64,000 bases of DNA from Bacillus sp. SM2101 (GCF_018588585.1 NZ_JAEUFG010000013.1:1-64000), one strand, 5' to 3'. Positions 34,697-43,611 are shown, counted from the first letter of the stretch. The notes: a model not told the origin generated them from the letters alone. Program-made: numbers and translations.

Positions 34697-35773
34697 TTAT
34701 TCATCCAAACTATCAATTGCACGTATTGCTTGTTCGTCAGTTGAATTTATATATAAGGTGGACGTTTCAGTAGAGCTATGACCAAGCTGACGCATCAAAT
34801 CATATACCGAGTTTTTCTGTGCATACTCTGTAGCAAATGTATGACGCATTTTATGAGGTGATAGCTTTTCATCTCTATAAGCTTCAGTATATTTCATTAT
34901 TAGCTGTTGAATTGCTCTTACAGATAACGGTTGGGCAGCTCCTTGATAGATTGTGAGGAAAAAGTACTTTTCGCTTTCTGGAGCCTTGTAGCGTGTTTCG
35001 CGAATCTGTTTATAATCCTCTAGGAAAGGAACAGCAAATTTTCTAAAAGGAACAGTAGATTCCTTGCTGCCTTTCCGGAGAACGGATAATTTTCTCATTT
35101 TTAGATTGACCGATGGTACAGATAGGTTGGCAAGTTCAGACACACGCAAACCAGATGCAAGCAAGAGGGCAATGATAGCTACGTCTCGTTCACGGTCACG
35201 TTTATAATACACTGTCTTTTGTTTTTGCCCAGCTATCGTAGTCGCATATTCATCAGCTACAAAATTAATAAAGTCTATAATTTCTTCTCCGTGGAGTATT
35301 TTCTCACTAATTCGCTTAGCACGTGCATCCAATGTTTCAGTTTTCTTTGTCATCTTTACTTTAGCCATGACGTTACGATAGAAATAGCATTCACCTTCAT
35401 CGTCTTCTGTACGTTCAGTAAGAAATTTAAACAATGACTTTAACGAGCTCTTCTTACGATTTATTGTTTCATCTTGCAATTCAAGATCCTTTAGATGTGT
35501 AAAAAATCCATTTGCTTCGGATAATTTAAGTTTTTCTAAAGTTGAAAGGGGGATGTCCTTAATATTTTTAGCATCAGATATACCCTCAACTATTAACCAT
35601 AAAAAGAACTTTTCAAAGTCATGTAAATACCCCAACAGAGTAGAGGGAGAAACGTTTCCTGAAAACATATCATCTTTATATTCTTCAATGTAACGTGGGA
35701 AGGATTTTAATTTTTCTTCTACATTATTTTTATGTAATCGCTGTTGACGTGTAAGTCGTTCACGTTTTGCCAA
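34697..35773 (-). CDS. XerS-like tyrosine recombinase
   Basis: 358 residues, the XerS length. The N-terminal 130 residues form the core-binding domain; the catalytic domain has LLASGLRVSELANL (Arg), RKGSKESTVPF (Lys), SPHKMRHTFATEYA (H-x-x-R), LGHSSTETSTLYI (His, Tyr). TTG start after GAGGTGACATC. SPbeta-like phages carry a recombinase of this kind (YomM) in addition to their serine integrase; plasmids use similar ones for dimer resolution. Either role fits. The gene runs behind 35985-36287. Confidence 0.85.
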   Translation of the reverse strand: MAKRERLTRQQRLHKNNVEEKLKSFPRYIEEYKDDMFSGNVSPSTLLGYLHDFEKFFLWLIVEGISDAKNIKDIPLSTLEKLKLSEANGFFTHLKDLELQDETINRKKSSLKSLFKFLTERTEDDEGECYFYRNVMAKVKMTKKTETLDARAKRISEKILHGEEIIDFINFVADEYATTIAGQKQKTVYYKRDRERDVAIIALLLASGLRVSELANLSVPSVNLKMRKLSVLRKGSKESTVPFRKFAVPFLEDYKQIRETRYKAPESEKYFFLTIYQGAAQPLSVRAIQQLIMKYTEAYRDEKLSPHKMRHTFATEYAQKNSVYDLMRQLGHSSTETSTLYINSTDEQAIRAIDSLDE

Positions 35774-35984
35774 GATGTCACCTCATTTAATAGGCTAATA
35801 GGGCATTTTATTTTTAACAAAGGCCTATATAACCATTGTCGATTTTTGTCGAATCTATGCGTGAAATACAATTTTAACGAATAGTTATATTCAAAAATAA
35901 AGAAGTAGTATTCTATACGCTAAATCATTTAAAAGCTATTATTTTTGCCATTAAGTTTTCCTTACAATCTGACCTTTGTATCAT

Positions 35985-36287
35985 TTATTTGAGTTGATAA
36001 ATTCTATCTTTCTTTTGATTATCTTCTATAAAACTAACTTTTTCTTGTTTTACCATATTATCTAAAATTGAGCAGACTTCCACATATACTTTAGGTTTAT
36101 TAGTTGTATAACGGTCTTTAGATACTTTACCACTTTCAATTAAAAACTCACAAATTTCTATTGTACTTGTATAACCTGATTCCAATAGATCAAGAATTTC
36201 AAGGTATAATGGAGTATTTGGAGAAGGTTCATTTTTCACATTTTCTTGTTTTGAAGAAAAAAGATCATCAAACGTTATTTGACTCAT
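35985..36287 (-). CDS. Hypothetical protein, 100 aa
   Basis: GGAAGTGAGTGT precedes the leftward ATG. The C-terminal 70 residues look like a winged helix: LYLEILDLLESGYTSTIEIC and EVCSILDNMVKQEKVSF. Possibly a DNA-binding partner of the recombinase, which lies 211 bases downstream in the same direction. Not recognised. Confidence 0.55.
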   Translation of the reverse strand: MSQITFDDLFSSKQENVKNEPSPNTPLYLEILDLLESGYTSTIEICEFLIESGKVSKDRYTTNKPKVYVEVCSILDNMVKQEKVSFIEDNQKKDRIYQLK

Positions 36288-36429
36288 ACACTCACTTCCT
36301 AATGTTTATAATGTTCAACTTGAATTTAATCTCTTGTATGGTTATATTATACCAAACATATATTCTGTTGTCCATCTATACATTAAATTAGCATTTCACG
36401 CAAAGATATAGGTTTCATATAAAACTATT

Positions 36430-36660
36430 CCTTTTTTTAAATGTTGTGTTATCTATTACAAAGAGGACTTAGTTGCCTACCAACGAAAAAGTGTTGAAAC
36501 GATGAATCTGAGAAATCTGAATAGACAACACGATTCTTTAACACGGAACAATGTACAACTGAAACTTCAGTTCCAAACGATACTAGATCAAGTTTTTCCT
36601 TAATATAAAGGGGTTTTTAGTAATTTATACGCGCCTTTATCCTTAAAAACGCATTAAGAG
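36430..36660 (+). pseudogene. IS110-family transposase remnant 1
   Basis: The plus-strand frame reads YYKEDLVAYQRKSVETMNLR, NLNRQHDSLTRNN, QLKLQFQTILDQVFP, a stop, then YKGVFSNLYAPLSLK. This matches the central region of IS110-family transposases (YYKEEL, NLRNLTRQHESL, YKGVF). A stop codon and missing ends show it is dead. A second, different remnant lies at 44821-45021. The rest of 36288-36758 has only a 15-codon leftward frame (36646-36690) with a GGAGG site. Confidence 0.65.
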
Positions 36661-36758
36661 CTCTTCTAAACATTCAATATCTGTTGTCATGTTATTTGTA
36701 ACCTCCATATTTTTAATAGAGTTTATTTAGCCAAGTTAAAACACAATTAGATCGTCCT

Positions 36759-37772
36759 TTAACTATTCAATATACTTTTTAATTGTACCTTGTTCAGCCA
36801 CGGTCTTTTTCTATGTAACATACGGTGACAGTTTGAACAAACTAAAATTAAATCATTTAATTTTGTTTTTGAATCTTCCTTATAATTAGAAACTGGAATA
36901 GTATGATGACATTCTATAAATCCATGGCCTAATTTACCGTATGTTTTATAAAAATCAAACTCACATATCTCACATTTTAGTTCATTGTTTTCTAATGCGA
37001 TTTGTTTTTTCTTTTTTACCACGTTGCTATTTCGTTCACGTTGTTTATGTACCCTATATAATACTTTTCCCTCTGGAAATTCTTCCTCTTCATCAATATT
37101 AATAGGTTTAGAAACTACTTCTTTTTCATATGTAATACCAGATATAATACTTTGAGCTATATCATGAAGTTTGTCTTTATCATTATAAAACTCATTCCAT
37201 ATTTCTTCCTCTAATTTTGAACCTCTTTCTAGCCCCTTACCTTTATAATCAGGATCAAATCTAAGGAAATTACACATTTTCATATATACACCTTGAGGAT
37301 TTCTAAATGTACCCTTATTTGGTCTCCTCTCATGTATTGGAAGGCCATTTAAAATTTGGCTTAGCTTTATAACATCTTCATGTTTGTTACTAATGTGGAT
37401 GGGGCTATTCTTAAAATAACAGCTCAATGCTAGAATGAGTTCATCTCGTTTCCACTTTGGGTTTCTTTTGGTTTTTTCCGTTTTATCTGTGCCAACAGAA
37501 ACATAGTTTCTTATTCCCCAATAACCTTTTCCTTTACCTTTAATAGAGTAGAAAAGATCATTTTCATCTCCAGCGGAACCTTTAAAAACCTCAGTATCAC
37601 TGGAGTTAAGATAAATATGTTTTCGTATCTGTGCTTTCCAATCAGTATAAATCGAAATATCTATCTGGTTCCTTTCCTCTACTAAACTATATATATCTAT
37701 TAGAGTAGCTTGCCCTCCTAATTCTTTAAAGACAGTAATTATCTCTTTAAGCCAATCTGATCTTTTTTCCAT
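36759..37772 (-). CDS. HNH endonuclease (McrA/type IV-like)
   Basis: 337 residues. The C-terminal HNH domain is complete: CEICEFDF, GFIECHHTIPVS, LILVCSNCHRMLHR with two CxxC zinc pairs. The N-terminal 90 residues look like a winged-helix or target-reading domain with GYWGIRNYV; the middle has WKRDELILALSCYF, a motif frequent in HNH restriction proteins. Likely a stand-alone DNA endonuclease of host-defence or phage-exclusion type, perhaps for modified DNA. AGAGGTGTG precedes the ATG. Confidence 0.8.
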   Translation of the reverse strand: MEKRSDWLKEIITVFKELGGQATLIDIYSLVEERNQIDISIYTDWKAQIRKHIYLNSSDTEVFKGSAGDENDLFYSIKGKGKGYWGIRNYVSVGTDKTEKTKRNPKWKRDELILALSCYFKNSPIHISNKHEDVIKLSQILNGLPIHERRPNKGTFRNPQGVYMKMCNFLRFDPDYKGKGLERGSKLEEEIWNEFYNDKDKLHDIAQSIISGITYEKEVVSKPINIDEEEEFPEGKVLYRVHKQRERNSNVVKKKKQIALENNELKCEICEFDFYKTYGKLGHGFIECHHTIPVSNYKEDSKTKLNDLILVCSNCHRMLHRKRPWLNKVQLKSILNS

Positions 37773-37969
37773 TGTAATTCACACCTCTCCATTTGCTCCT
37801 AAAGGAATAATTAATGCATTTTTTTATTTCATTATCTCCTTAGGAGATTCATCTATAGCATCTTAGAACTGAGATAATATATTATGTTTTGTTTTAAGTA
37901 TAAAAGACCGGCGATGCTTAAACATCTACGTTTTTTTTATAGTTTAACATCCTACTAATCTAAATAAAT

Positions 37970-38746
37970 TTAAGCTTGGTTCACAAATGAAGAAATGTAT
38001 TTGCGTATGACTTTTACAGTTCTTGTATCAATTCTCGTTTTCTTTTGCAACTGAAAAAAACTATCAGATTCAAAAAATTCATCATATCCACTATATTTAA
38101 CTGAGATCATCATATTATCAATTACTTTTTTTCCAAATTTAGAGAGTACGTAAGAACCGTTTTTGTTCTTTTTAATGAGAGGATTTAAAATAGGTTTGTG
38201 GTCAATATATTTTTTCACATCAACGATTTGTGATAAGTGTGACATTAATATATATGTATTATAAGCATCATTAAGTGCATTGTGTTGTTCTTTAACAAAC
38301 GTTAGTCCTAGAAGTTCAATTGCTTTTGTTAAGCTTGGTGCGTGAGTTAGCTGCAACACATCCATAACGACCTCTTGAATATTTAAATGTCCCTTTAGTC
38401 CTTTCACATGAATCGCATATGTATAACAATTTTCTATTAATATTCGTAGGTCATTCTCCCCCCAGCTAACCATTATAAAGTCTTTACTGAAGTTCCAATT
38501 TCTAAAACCATATAGTACTTGTCCTAGGGACGGGGCACTTTTGATTGTTTTATTGGAGATACCAGTAAGCTCACTTATTCGTTTAGGTATGTAAGCATTG
38601 GGTTTGACATGTTTAGAGAAAAACTTAACACGCGCTAAGTTACTTGGAGTGCTTGATTTTACTGCACCAAACTGAATGATTTCATTTTGTATATTTTTTC
38701 TTTTGTTACCTCCAGTGTATTCTAAATCGATTACAATATAATGCAA
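37970..38746 (-). CDS. DEDDh 3'-5' exonuclease (KapD/DnaQ-like)
   Basis: 258 residues. The exonuclease motifs are present: Exo I VIDLEYT (DxE), Exo II SWGENDLRIL, Exo III EQHNALNDAYNT (H and D). TTG start after AGGAGGGG. The C-terminal 80 residues are unassigned. KapD-like proteins degrade nucleic acids 3' to 5'. It is next to the HNH gene but in a separate unit (197-base gap). It may process RNA or ssDNA for the element. Confidence 0.8.
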   Translation of the reverse strand: MHYIVIDLEYTGGNKRKNIQNEIIQFGAVKSSTPSNLARVKFFSKHVKPNAYIPKRISELTGISNKTIKSAPSLGQVLYGFRNWNFSKDFIMVSWGENDLRILIENCYTYAIHVKGLKGHLNIQEVVMDVLQLTHAPSLTKAIELLGLTFVKEQHNALNDAYNTYILMSHLSQIVDVKKYIDHKPILNPLIKKNKNGSYVLSKFGKKVIDNMMISVKYSGYDEFFESDSFFQLQKKTRIDTRTVKVIRKYISSFVNQA

Positions 38747-38793
38747 GAAACCCCTCCTAGCCTATATTTCCTTTAATAATTGCTATAGCACAT

Positions 38794-38822
38794 TTGTTAC
38801 AATTGAAAAAATATGGTATGAT
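38794..38822 (+). promoter_or_regulatory. Promoter of the antitoxin RNA
   Basis: TTGTTA, 17 bases, TATGAT, with TGG extending the -10. It points rightward into the region complementary to the toxin mRNA. Confidence 0.7.
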
Positions 38823-38828
38823 TGGTAT

Positions 38829-38956
38829 AGAAAAAGAGTATGTTAAAAAGACCGAAGATGTTCCAGCATCTCCGGCCTCAGATAGACGTTCCTTTAGGGA
38901 TCGGCTTAATTCAGAGAAATAGACCTCGCCCCGTGAGTAAGGGAGGTCTATTTTTT
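38829..38956 (+). ncRNA. RatA-like antisense antitoxin RNA
   Basis: Predicted transcript of about 128 nt from the promoter at 38794-38822 to the terminator at 38917-38956 (AATAGACCTC / GAGGTCTATT plus T run). Its 3' end overlaps the last codons of the toxin gene and its body is complementary to the toxin mRNA 3' region, as for RatA/TxpA and SR4/BsrG. The hairpin GACCGAAGATG / CATCTCCGGCC within it is, on the other strand, the toxin mRNA terminator. Confidence 0.75.
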
Positions 38957-39049
38957 ATTCATAGACTGCATATGCACGAACAATGCAACAAGTGCGACTA
39001 TCAAAGAAGAGAATCCCAGTGCTACCATTAGTGCCTCGTATACAGTCAT
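38948..39049 (-). CDS. Holin-like type I toxin (TxpA/BsrG family)
   Basis: 33 residues: short N-terminus MTVYEALMVAL, one membrane helix (GFSSLIVALVALFV) and the polar tail HMQSMNKK, the signature of the putative holin-like toxin family. AAAGGGGGTGACGCC precedes the ATG. An extended -10 TGCTATAAT at 39117-39122 gives a leader of about 60 nt. The gene is opposed by the antisense RNA at 38829-38956. SPbeta-type prophages commonly carry such loci; loss of the element should free the toxin. Confidence 0.88.
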   Translation of the reverse strand: MTVYEALMVALGFSSLIVALVALFVHMQSMNKK

Positions 39050-39116
39050 GTGGCGTCACCCCCTTTCTATCATGGGGTTAGCCGACCGCCCTTATAGAAA
39101 CAAACTATCTTTCTCA

Positions 39117-39122
39117 ATTATA
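39117..39122 (-). promoter_or_regulatory. -10 element of the toxin promoter
   Basis: Read leftward, TGCTATAAT, an extended -10, about 70 bases before the toxin start. Confidence 0.6.
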
Positions 39123-39256
39123 GCACAATTTTCCGCAAAAAAGAACTTTTGTTCCTTTGTTTAATGATATATAATAACCTTTTTCTACAAGAACTAGCAT
39201 ATTTCGTTTTGTGCGTATATGGACCAAGAATTCCGTGATTCACTCACTCTACAGCG

Positions 39257-39730
39257 TTATACACCTGGCATGATATTAGGATCAGCACCACACCATGTTT
39301 GATCATCATTTTCTTCAGTACATGGCTGAATCCAACAGATCCCAAATTCAAAAACCTTGTCCTTAGTTATTTTAGTAGTTTGATATTCTATTCCATTAGA
39401 TAGATATTCTCCCGTAAAATCAAAGTAAGGATCATGGTAAGGATCATCAACAAATTCACCTTCTGCTCCAATTGTGAGCTTTATATCATTTTTATAAAAA
39501 GCAATCGATTCAAGCCTCTCACCACTCTGAATATCTCCTTTTATGTTTAAAGAAGGTAGACAGCATTTGATTGTTTGATTTTTATATTCAGTTTTATAGT
39601 TATATTGAATTAAGTACCTTCCATTCACATCAGGGGCCAACAGATCCATTTTTTCCAATTTAATAGGTGTGAAGTCAACTTCGTTTTCATTAACAAACAA
39701 TTTTATATGACCTAGCGGAGTTTCCAACAT
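39257..39730 (-). CDS. Hypothetical protein, 157 aa
   Basis: GGGTGATATGAT precedes the start. Beta-rich soluble protein (HIKLFVNENEVDFTPIKLEK, RYLIQYNYKTEYKNQTIKC) with an acidic C-terminal half ending in a Cys-containing tail (WIQPCTEENDDQTWCGADP). No signal peptide. Not recognised. Confidence 0.6.
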   Translation of the reverse strand: MLETPLGHIKLFVNENEVDFTPIKLEKMDLLAPDVNGRYLIQYNYKTEYKNQTIKCCLPSLNIKGDIQSGERLESIAFYKNDIKLTIGAEGEFVDDPYHDPYFDFTGEYLSNGIEYQTTKITKDKVFEFGICWIQPCTEENDDQTWCGADPNIMPGV

Positions 39731-40006
39731 ATCATATCACCCAATCTTTTATTTAATATTGAATCCTTCGTATTAATAATTGAGCTCTGAGTAAGTTAAC
39801 ATTGAGTACTTGTTCAACCTCCATTATATAAGATGAATTTATTGCAATTATTTAAATTATTACTCTATATTTTATATATAGTGTTAAAATTAAACAATAA
39901 ATAAAATGTGATTTCTGTCTGTTGAATGATAACAAAGAAATTATAAGTGGGTTATCGTAAAGTTCATCAGCGATTTTTCTTTTGCTCAAATAGTTAATAG
40001 ATAAAA

Positions 40007-40043
40007 ATAAAAAGGGGCTTCCAAACAACATATGGGCAGCCCC
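40007..40043 (-). terminator. Leftward terminator
   Basis: GGGGCT and AAGCCCC pair across a 19-base loop, followed on the minus strand by TTTTTATTTTT. It lies just past the frame at 40051. Confidence 0.65.
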
Positions 40044-40050
40044 TGGTAGT

Positions 40051-40260
40051 TTAAAATAGATAAAAAACTAATTGATTTTCAGTCGGTGCCTTCTTTGATC
40101 GTTTCTTTTTGTACTGTGTTAGATTTACTATTCCAATCATATCTCCATCATCTTCATGAGTATCTTCCTCAGATGAAAAATCGAAATTGAATAGAACGGT
40201 ATAACTTTTAAAACAGTACACCTTTCTGATAAACTGTACTTCTTTGTTTAAAAGGCACAC
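40051..40260 (-). CDS. Possible small protein, 69 aa
   Basis: GTG-started frame with an acidic centre (FSSEEDTHEDDGDMIGIVN) and a basic end (QYKKKRSKKAPTE). The ribosome site is poor, but the good terminator right after it suggests a real or recently real gene. It could be the tail of a decayed longer gene. Confidence 0.35.
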   Translation of the reverse strand: MCLLNKEVQFIRKVYCFKSYTVLFNFDFSSEEDTHEDDGDMIGIVNLTQYKKKRSKKAPTENQLVFYLF

Positions 40261-40389
40261 TCTTGGTTTTAAGTAATCTTAAAATTATTAACTTTCTAAA
40301 GTTTGTATATAATGTACACTTATTGAAGAAGCTAGTATTAATTATCTCTGGATAAAAATGATGTTTTTACTGTAAGGATGATATATTTC

Positions 40390-40668
40390 ATGAAATTTAG
40401 AACTGGAAAACTAACACAAGAAGGACAAGTTACTATCCCTATAGAAGCTAGAAATAACTTGAATTTAGAAGAAGGCGATAGGTTAGTAATAAGATCTACG
40501 GATTCTACACCTTCATTATGGACTATAGAGGTTGAAAAAAAGATACAACCAAGCGATTATTTTGGCTCATTGAAACCAAAAAACAGAAGGGTTAATCCTC
40601 AAAAAGAAAGAGAAATGACTTATGAACAACGCAAACTTGACTATATAAAAAAGCACTTTAATGACTAA
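40390..40668 (+). CDS. AbrB/SpoVT-type DNA-binding protein
   Basis: 92 residues from the ATG at 40390. Residues 3-50 form the swapped-hairpin AbrB fold: TGKLTQEGQVTIPIEARNNL and LEEGDRLVIRS. The C-terminal 40 residues are basic and helical. AbrB-like proteins act as transition regulators or, as MazE-like antitoxins, with a downstream toxin; no toxin gene follows here, and a terminator does. A solitary rightward gene among leftward ones. Confidence 0.8.
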   Translation: MKFRTGKLTQEGQVTIPIEARNNLNLEEGDRLVIRSTDSTPSLWTIEVEKKIQPSDYFGSLKPKNRRVNPQKEREMTYEQRKLDYIKKHFND

Positions 40669-40718
40669 TCTAAACACTATAACTAACTGCAAAGATTTGG
40701 TTTTCTTGTTGGAAGGTA

Positions 40719-40753
40719 AAAAGTAATCCACCAGCTTAAGGGTGGATTACTTA
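40719..40753. terminator. Bidirectional terminator
   Basis: AAGTAATCCACC / GGTGGATTACTT, perfect 12-base arms, between the convergent genes ending at 40668 and 40783. Confidence 0.8.
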
Positions 40754-40782
40754 TCGAACCAATAGGGTTATTATACTCAGGG

Positions 40783-41136
40783 TCACACTCTCCTTGTTTG
40801 TACAGGTTCTCCCTTTTCTATATTACTAATTGTCACTTTAATATAACTTCTAAAGTCTCTATTCATAGGGGTTCCCATGAGTGGCTTTTTTCTTTGTTCT
40901 TCCTCTGCTTTTTGTAAAAAAATATCTAATTTACTTATCTTCTCTTCAAAACTAATAGAAGCATCTTTTTCTAGCTCCAAAATATAATCATAAATTTTTT
41001 GTGATGGCTCTCTTTGTGCATTGCCTGCAGTATACCCTCTTGTATAACTAGAAGTTAACGGAGACTTTGCTGATCTCTTCAAAAAGTTGAAAGCCTTTCG
41101 AAATTCCATCTCTTTATCTTTAATCACGTCCAACAC
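40783..41136 (-). CDS. Hypothetical helical protein, 117 aa
   Basis: TTG start at 41136 after GGAGAGTG. Lys/Glu-rich helical protein (IKDKEMEFRKAFNFLKRSAK, SFEEKISKLDIFLQKAEEEQ) with a short RGYTAGNAQ loop. Not recognised. It overlaps a 43-codon frame upstream. Confidence 0.5.
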   Translation of the reverse strand: MLDVIKDKEMEFRKAFNFLKRSAKSPLTSSYTRGYTAGNAQREPSQKIYDYILELEKDASISFEEKISKLDIFLQKAEEEQRKKPLMGTPMNRDFRSYIKVTISNIEKGEPVQTRRV

Positions 41137-41255
41137 TCTCCATAATTCGTAATGGCATTTACTACTTGATTAATTTGAGCTCCGATAATCATATGGTCTC
41201 GTTGATAATTGCAGTATCTGCTTGGCCCACCTGATGAATTATCCTTCGTCACCAT
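41124..41255 (-). CDS. Doubtful small ORF, 43 aa
   Basis: Frame from ATG 41255 to TGA 41124, product MVTKDNSSGG... ending TNYGECWT. It overlaps the start of the next gene as coupled genes do, but it has no ribosome site of its own. It may be the end of a decayed gene. Confidence 0.2.
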   Translation of the reverse strand: MVTKDNSSGGPSRYCNYQRDHMIIGAQINQVVNAITNYGECWT

Positions 41256-41369
41256 ACGTGTCCGTTATAGCAAATGTAAATCCTCGTTCTCAATTTTCTA
41301 TTTCTCCTGTCACTTGGGGCTGAAATAAATAATTCATGACTTCATCTGATTGAGAAGCCTCTCTATTCA

Positions 41370-42340
41370 AACAAACGCTCAAAAGGATTAATGTTAATAT
41401 AGTTATTCTCTATAGAAAAACCATACCCTTCCTTGATGTACCGAGAGACTTTGCTTCAGTTTTGCATGAAATCATTCCTAAATTAATCGTATGATTTAAC
41501 ATAGATTCCATCTAAACCTATATAACTATTAACTTCTAAACCTTCCTCCAAGTCATAATCATCCAAAATATTGTTAACTTGGTCATAGATAGAATCTTCA
41601 ATGTCTTCAGACCTCAACATATCATATAGAGGTTTTAATATTCCTTTATTAAATCACTACCGTAAATTTTTACTTTTTTATCTTCACCTTCTGTAGGGTC
41701 AATAACTTGCTGAGTTACCTCTTCTACTTTATTTGGGTGACTTCCTATTGCAATTTTCTTTAAATCAGTTCCCCAGAAAATTCTACTTCTTGATCCTACA
41801 TTAAAATCTACAAGTGATATTGATTTTAATTGGTCTATTGCATCTCTTAAGATACCTTTATCAAAAAAATAAGAATAATTAGAAGTCCCTTTTGCCTCTA
41901 CTAAATAGGAGTTTCTAGTTGATAAATCTACACCCCATAAATCTGGTGTTCGTCCTTTAGAAATAGTCAACACAATCTGATTTTAAATACATTAAATGCC
42001 TAACCTTATAGTTACTTTGAATATAAGATTGAGCGAATATCATACCTAAACTATACATTATAGAAGTTTTCTCGCTTTGGTCTAGAAATCTTAAAATCGC
42101 TTTTTTGAGCCGTACTTTAGTATTTGTAAAATCTAAATAAGCATCTATTATCGCACCTCTATGAAGTTTCATTTCGTTAGGTAGTAATTTAACTAAATTT
42201 GCTGAAAGTCCAACAGTATAAGCACATCGAATTAAATCTTCATTTGTTGTTTGATATGTTTGAAGTGCTGCTTTCCTCCTTTTGGTAATAGAATCATAGT
42301 CTGTAAAATTCAAGAAAAACTTATAATCGATAGTATTCAA
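41370..42340 (-). pseudogene. Multiply frameshifted gene with nuclease-like core
   Basis: Leftward segments in three phases join into one protein: 42340-41957 (helical N-terminus), 41973-41635, then about 41640-41490 (PLYDMLRSEDIEDSIYDQV) and about 41440-41370 (YINPFERLFE-like end). The middle piece has RTPDLWGVDL and YLVEAKGTSNYS, i.e. a D...E-A-K arrangement typical of PD-(D/E)xK nucleases. At least two frameshifts and further stops make it non-functional. A former restriction-type or defence gene is possible. Confidence 0.6.
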
Positions 42341-42362
42341 AATCTCTCCTCCAAAATAAAAA

Positions 42363-42403
42363 AATATCCGTTCACTTATTTTAATTATAAGTGAACGGAT
42401 TTT
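42363..42403. terminator. Bidirectional hairpin
   Basis: ATCCGTTCACTTAT and ATAAGTGAACGGAT, perfect 14-base arms just upstream of the start of the broken gene. Confidence 0.6.
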
Positions 42404-42428
42404 GAACTTCCATAATTAAACAACTTTA

Positions 42429-42527
42429 TTAGTCGTGAACACATATTTCATATTCTTCTAATTCTGTATCATACAATTTAACATCATAAACGCTTTTTTT
42501 TTCTTGAAAAATAGAATTTTTTTTCAT
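42429..42527 (-). CDS. Doubtful small ORF, 32 aa
   Basis: Frame MKKNSIFQEKKSVYDVKLYD with an acidic end. Codon pattern is plausible but the ribosome site is weak and nothing supports expression. Confidence 0.25.
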   Translation of the reverse strand: MKKNSIFQEKKSVYDVKLYDTELEEYEICVHD

Positions 42528-42745
42528 TATCAAACGTTACTTACTTTAATTACATATGGATCCTATTGCAATAATATCCGCCTTTTTTCTTGCTCCACAG
42601 CTACAAAATACATTTCTGCTGAAAATAAAAAATGAATCCAATGTTCCTACATAATTCGACACAAAATTAATTTACAGCTCTTCGTAGACAATAAGTGAAA
42701 ATTGTTTTCTAATGTAATAAGGACCACTTAAATGTACAGTAGTAT

Positions 42746-43003
42746 CTAGCTGTGTACTTGTTTAGTTCTAGAAACTGAAGCACTAGGTATATGAAAAACA
42801 ATATCTTGGGCTATAGAAAGTTCATCTTGGCTTCTAGATTGTTCTCTTTTAGCGTAATACCTTTGTTTAGCGGCTTCAAGTATGGTATCAATTTTTGTTT
42901 GAAAATAGTCAATCTCTTTCATTCTCTCTGCGTCTAGCATTTGTTTCTCATATTCATTAATTTTATGCCGTTCTTCTTTTGTTAGAACATCTCTTAATTT
43001 CAT
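42746..43003 (-). CDS. Small helical partner of the DUF4257 gene (copy 2)
   Basis: The ATG at 43003 follows AAGGAGTGAGCCTG. 85 residues, coiled and charged. Its opening KLRDVLTKEERHKINEYEKQ and RYYAKRE match the 23040 protein. It has a longer C-terminal tail (IPSASVSRTKQ). As in copy 1, it follows a DUF4257 gene and has an extended -10 (TGTTATAAT) in the gap. Confidence 0.65.
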   Translation of the reverse strand: MKLRDVLTKEERHKINEYEKQMLDAERMKEIDYFQTKIDTILEAAKQRYYAKREQSRSQDELSIAQDIVFHIPSASVSRTKQVHS

Positions 43004-43119
43004 CAGGCTCACTCCTTATTTTTTCAATCCCTTGTCCGTTCTGTATGTTAACTTTATTATAACACATGAGAAAAATATTATGTAAACAGAGAGATGGAAT
43101 TATTAAGCTAGCACTCTGT

Positions 43120-43467
43120 TTAATTGATATTTTCGTCATCTTCTAAATCCATATTTAATTGAGCCTGATTTTTCTTAACATTTTCTAATTTCTTTGTTGC
43201 TTTCTGATAGTCAAACTGAAGGACTACACCTTCACCACCGTAACCACCAATGATTCCTAAAAATACAGCTCTCCACCAATCAGAAGGTTCTGAAATGATA
43301 ACTAATAATGAAGCTGCGACCGCTCCCCAAAGCATTTCCTCCAATACACCTGGATGATAAGCAAGCTTTGTATTTTTAGGTTTTTTAACCTTTCCGTGTT
43401 TTTTCGTATGCATTAGAACTCCCATGAAACATCCAGTAAATACTGCAATAACTAAGTTTAATAACAT
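43120..43467 (-). CDS. DUF4257-like small membrane protein (copy 2)
   Basis: 115 residues: N-terminal membrane helix (LVIAVFTGCFMGVLM), a basic patch (HTKKHGKVKKPKNTKLAYHP), two further hydrophobic segments and an acidic tail. It aligns along its length with 22557-22928 and shares the AAAGGGGGTATTT ribosome region. This copy is on the opposite strand 20 kb away, so the module was duplicated and inverted or acquired twice. Confidence 0.7.
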   Translation of the reverse strand: MLLNLVIAVFTGCFMGVLMHTKKHGKVKKPKNTKLAYHPGVLEEMLWGAVAASLLVIISEPSDWWRAVFLGIIGGYGGEGVVLQFDYQKATKKLENVKKNQAQLNMDLEDDENIN

Positions 43468-43496
43468 AAAAATACCCCCTTTTAGATCGCTTTTTA

Positions 43497-43611
43497 ATAA
43501 TATCTTTTTAAAACAAACAAAAAAGCGATCATTTGGAAGTGTCTCATAAGTAGAATAACGAACCTACATATAGTAGATCCGTTCATTCTTGAGAATAGTC
43601 CAAAGACCGCT
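43497..43611 (-). terminator. Long leader hairpin with alternative pairing (DUF4257 copy 2)
   Basis: Read leftward, AGCGGTC with TTTGGA pairs with TCCAAA and GATCGCT, enclosing an inner stem (AGAAT, AACG, CTAC / GTAG, CGTT, ATTCT) and ending in TTTTTT. The 3' arm GATCGCTTTTT is also complementary to AAAAAGCGATC, which lies next to the ribosome site of the gene (about 43484-43496). Two exclusive folds are therefore possible. Confidence 0.6.

Noticed and set aside
38840..39031. 63-codon rightward frame across the toxin-antitoxin locus
   Set aside because: It overlaps the antisense RNA and the toxin gene antisense, has no ribosome site, and the type I locus explains all the sequence conservation expected there.
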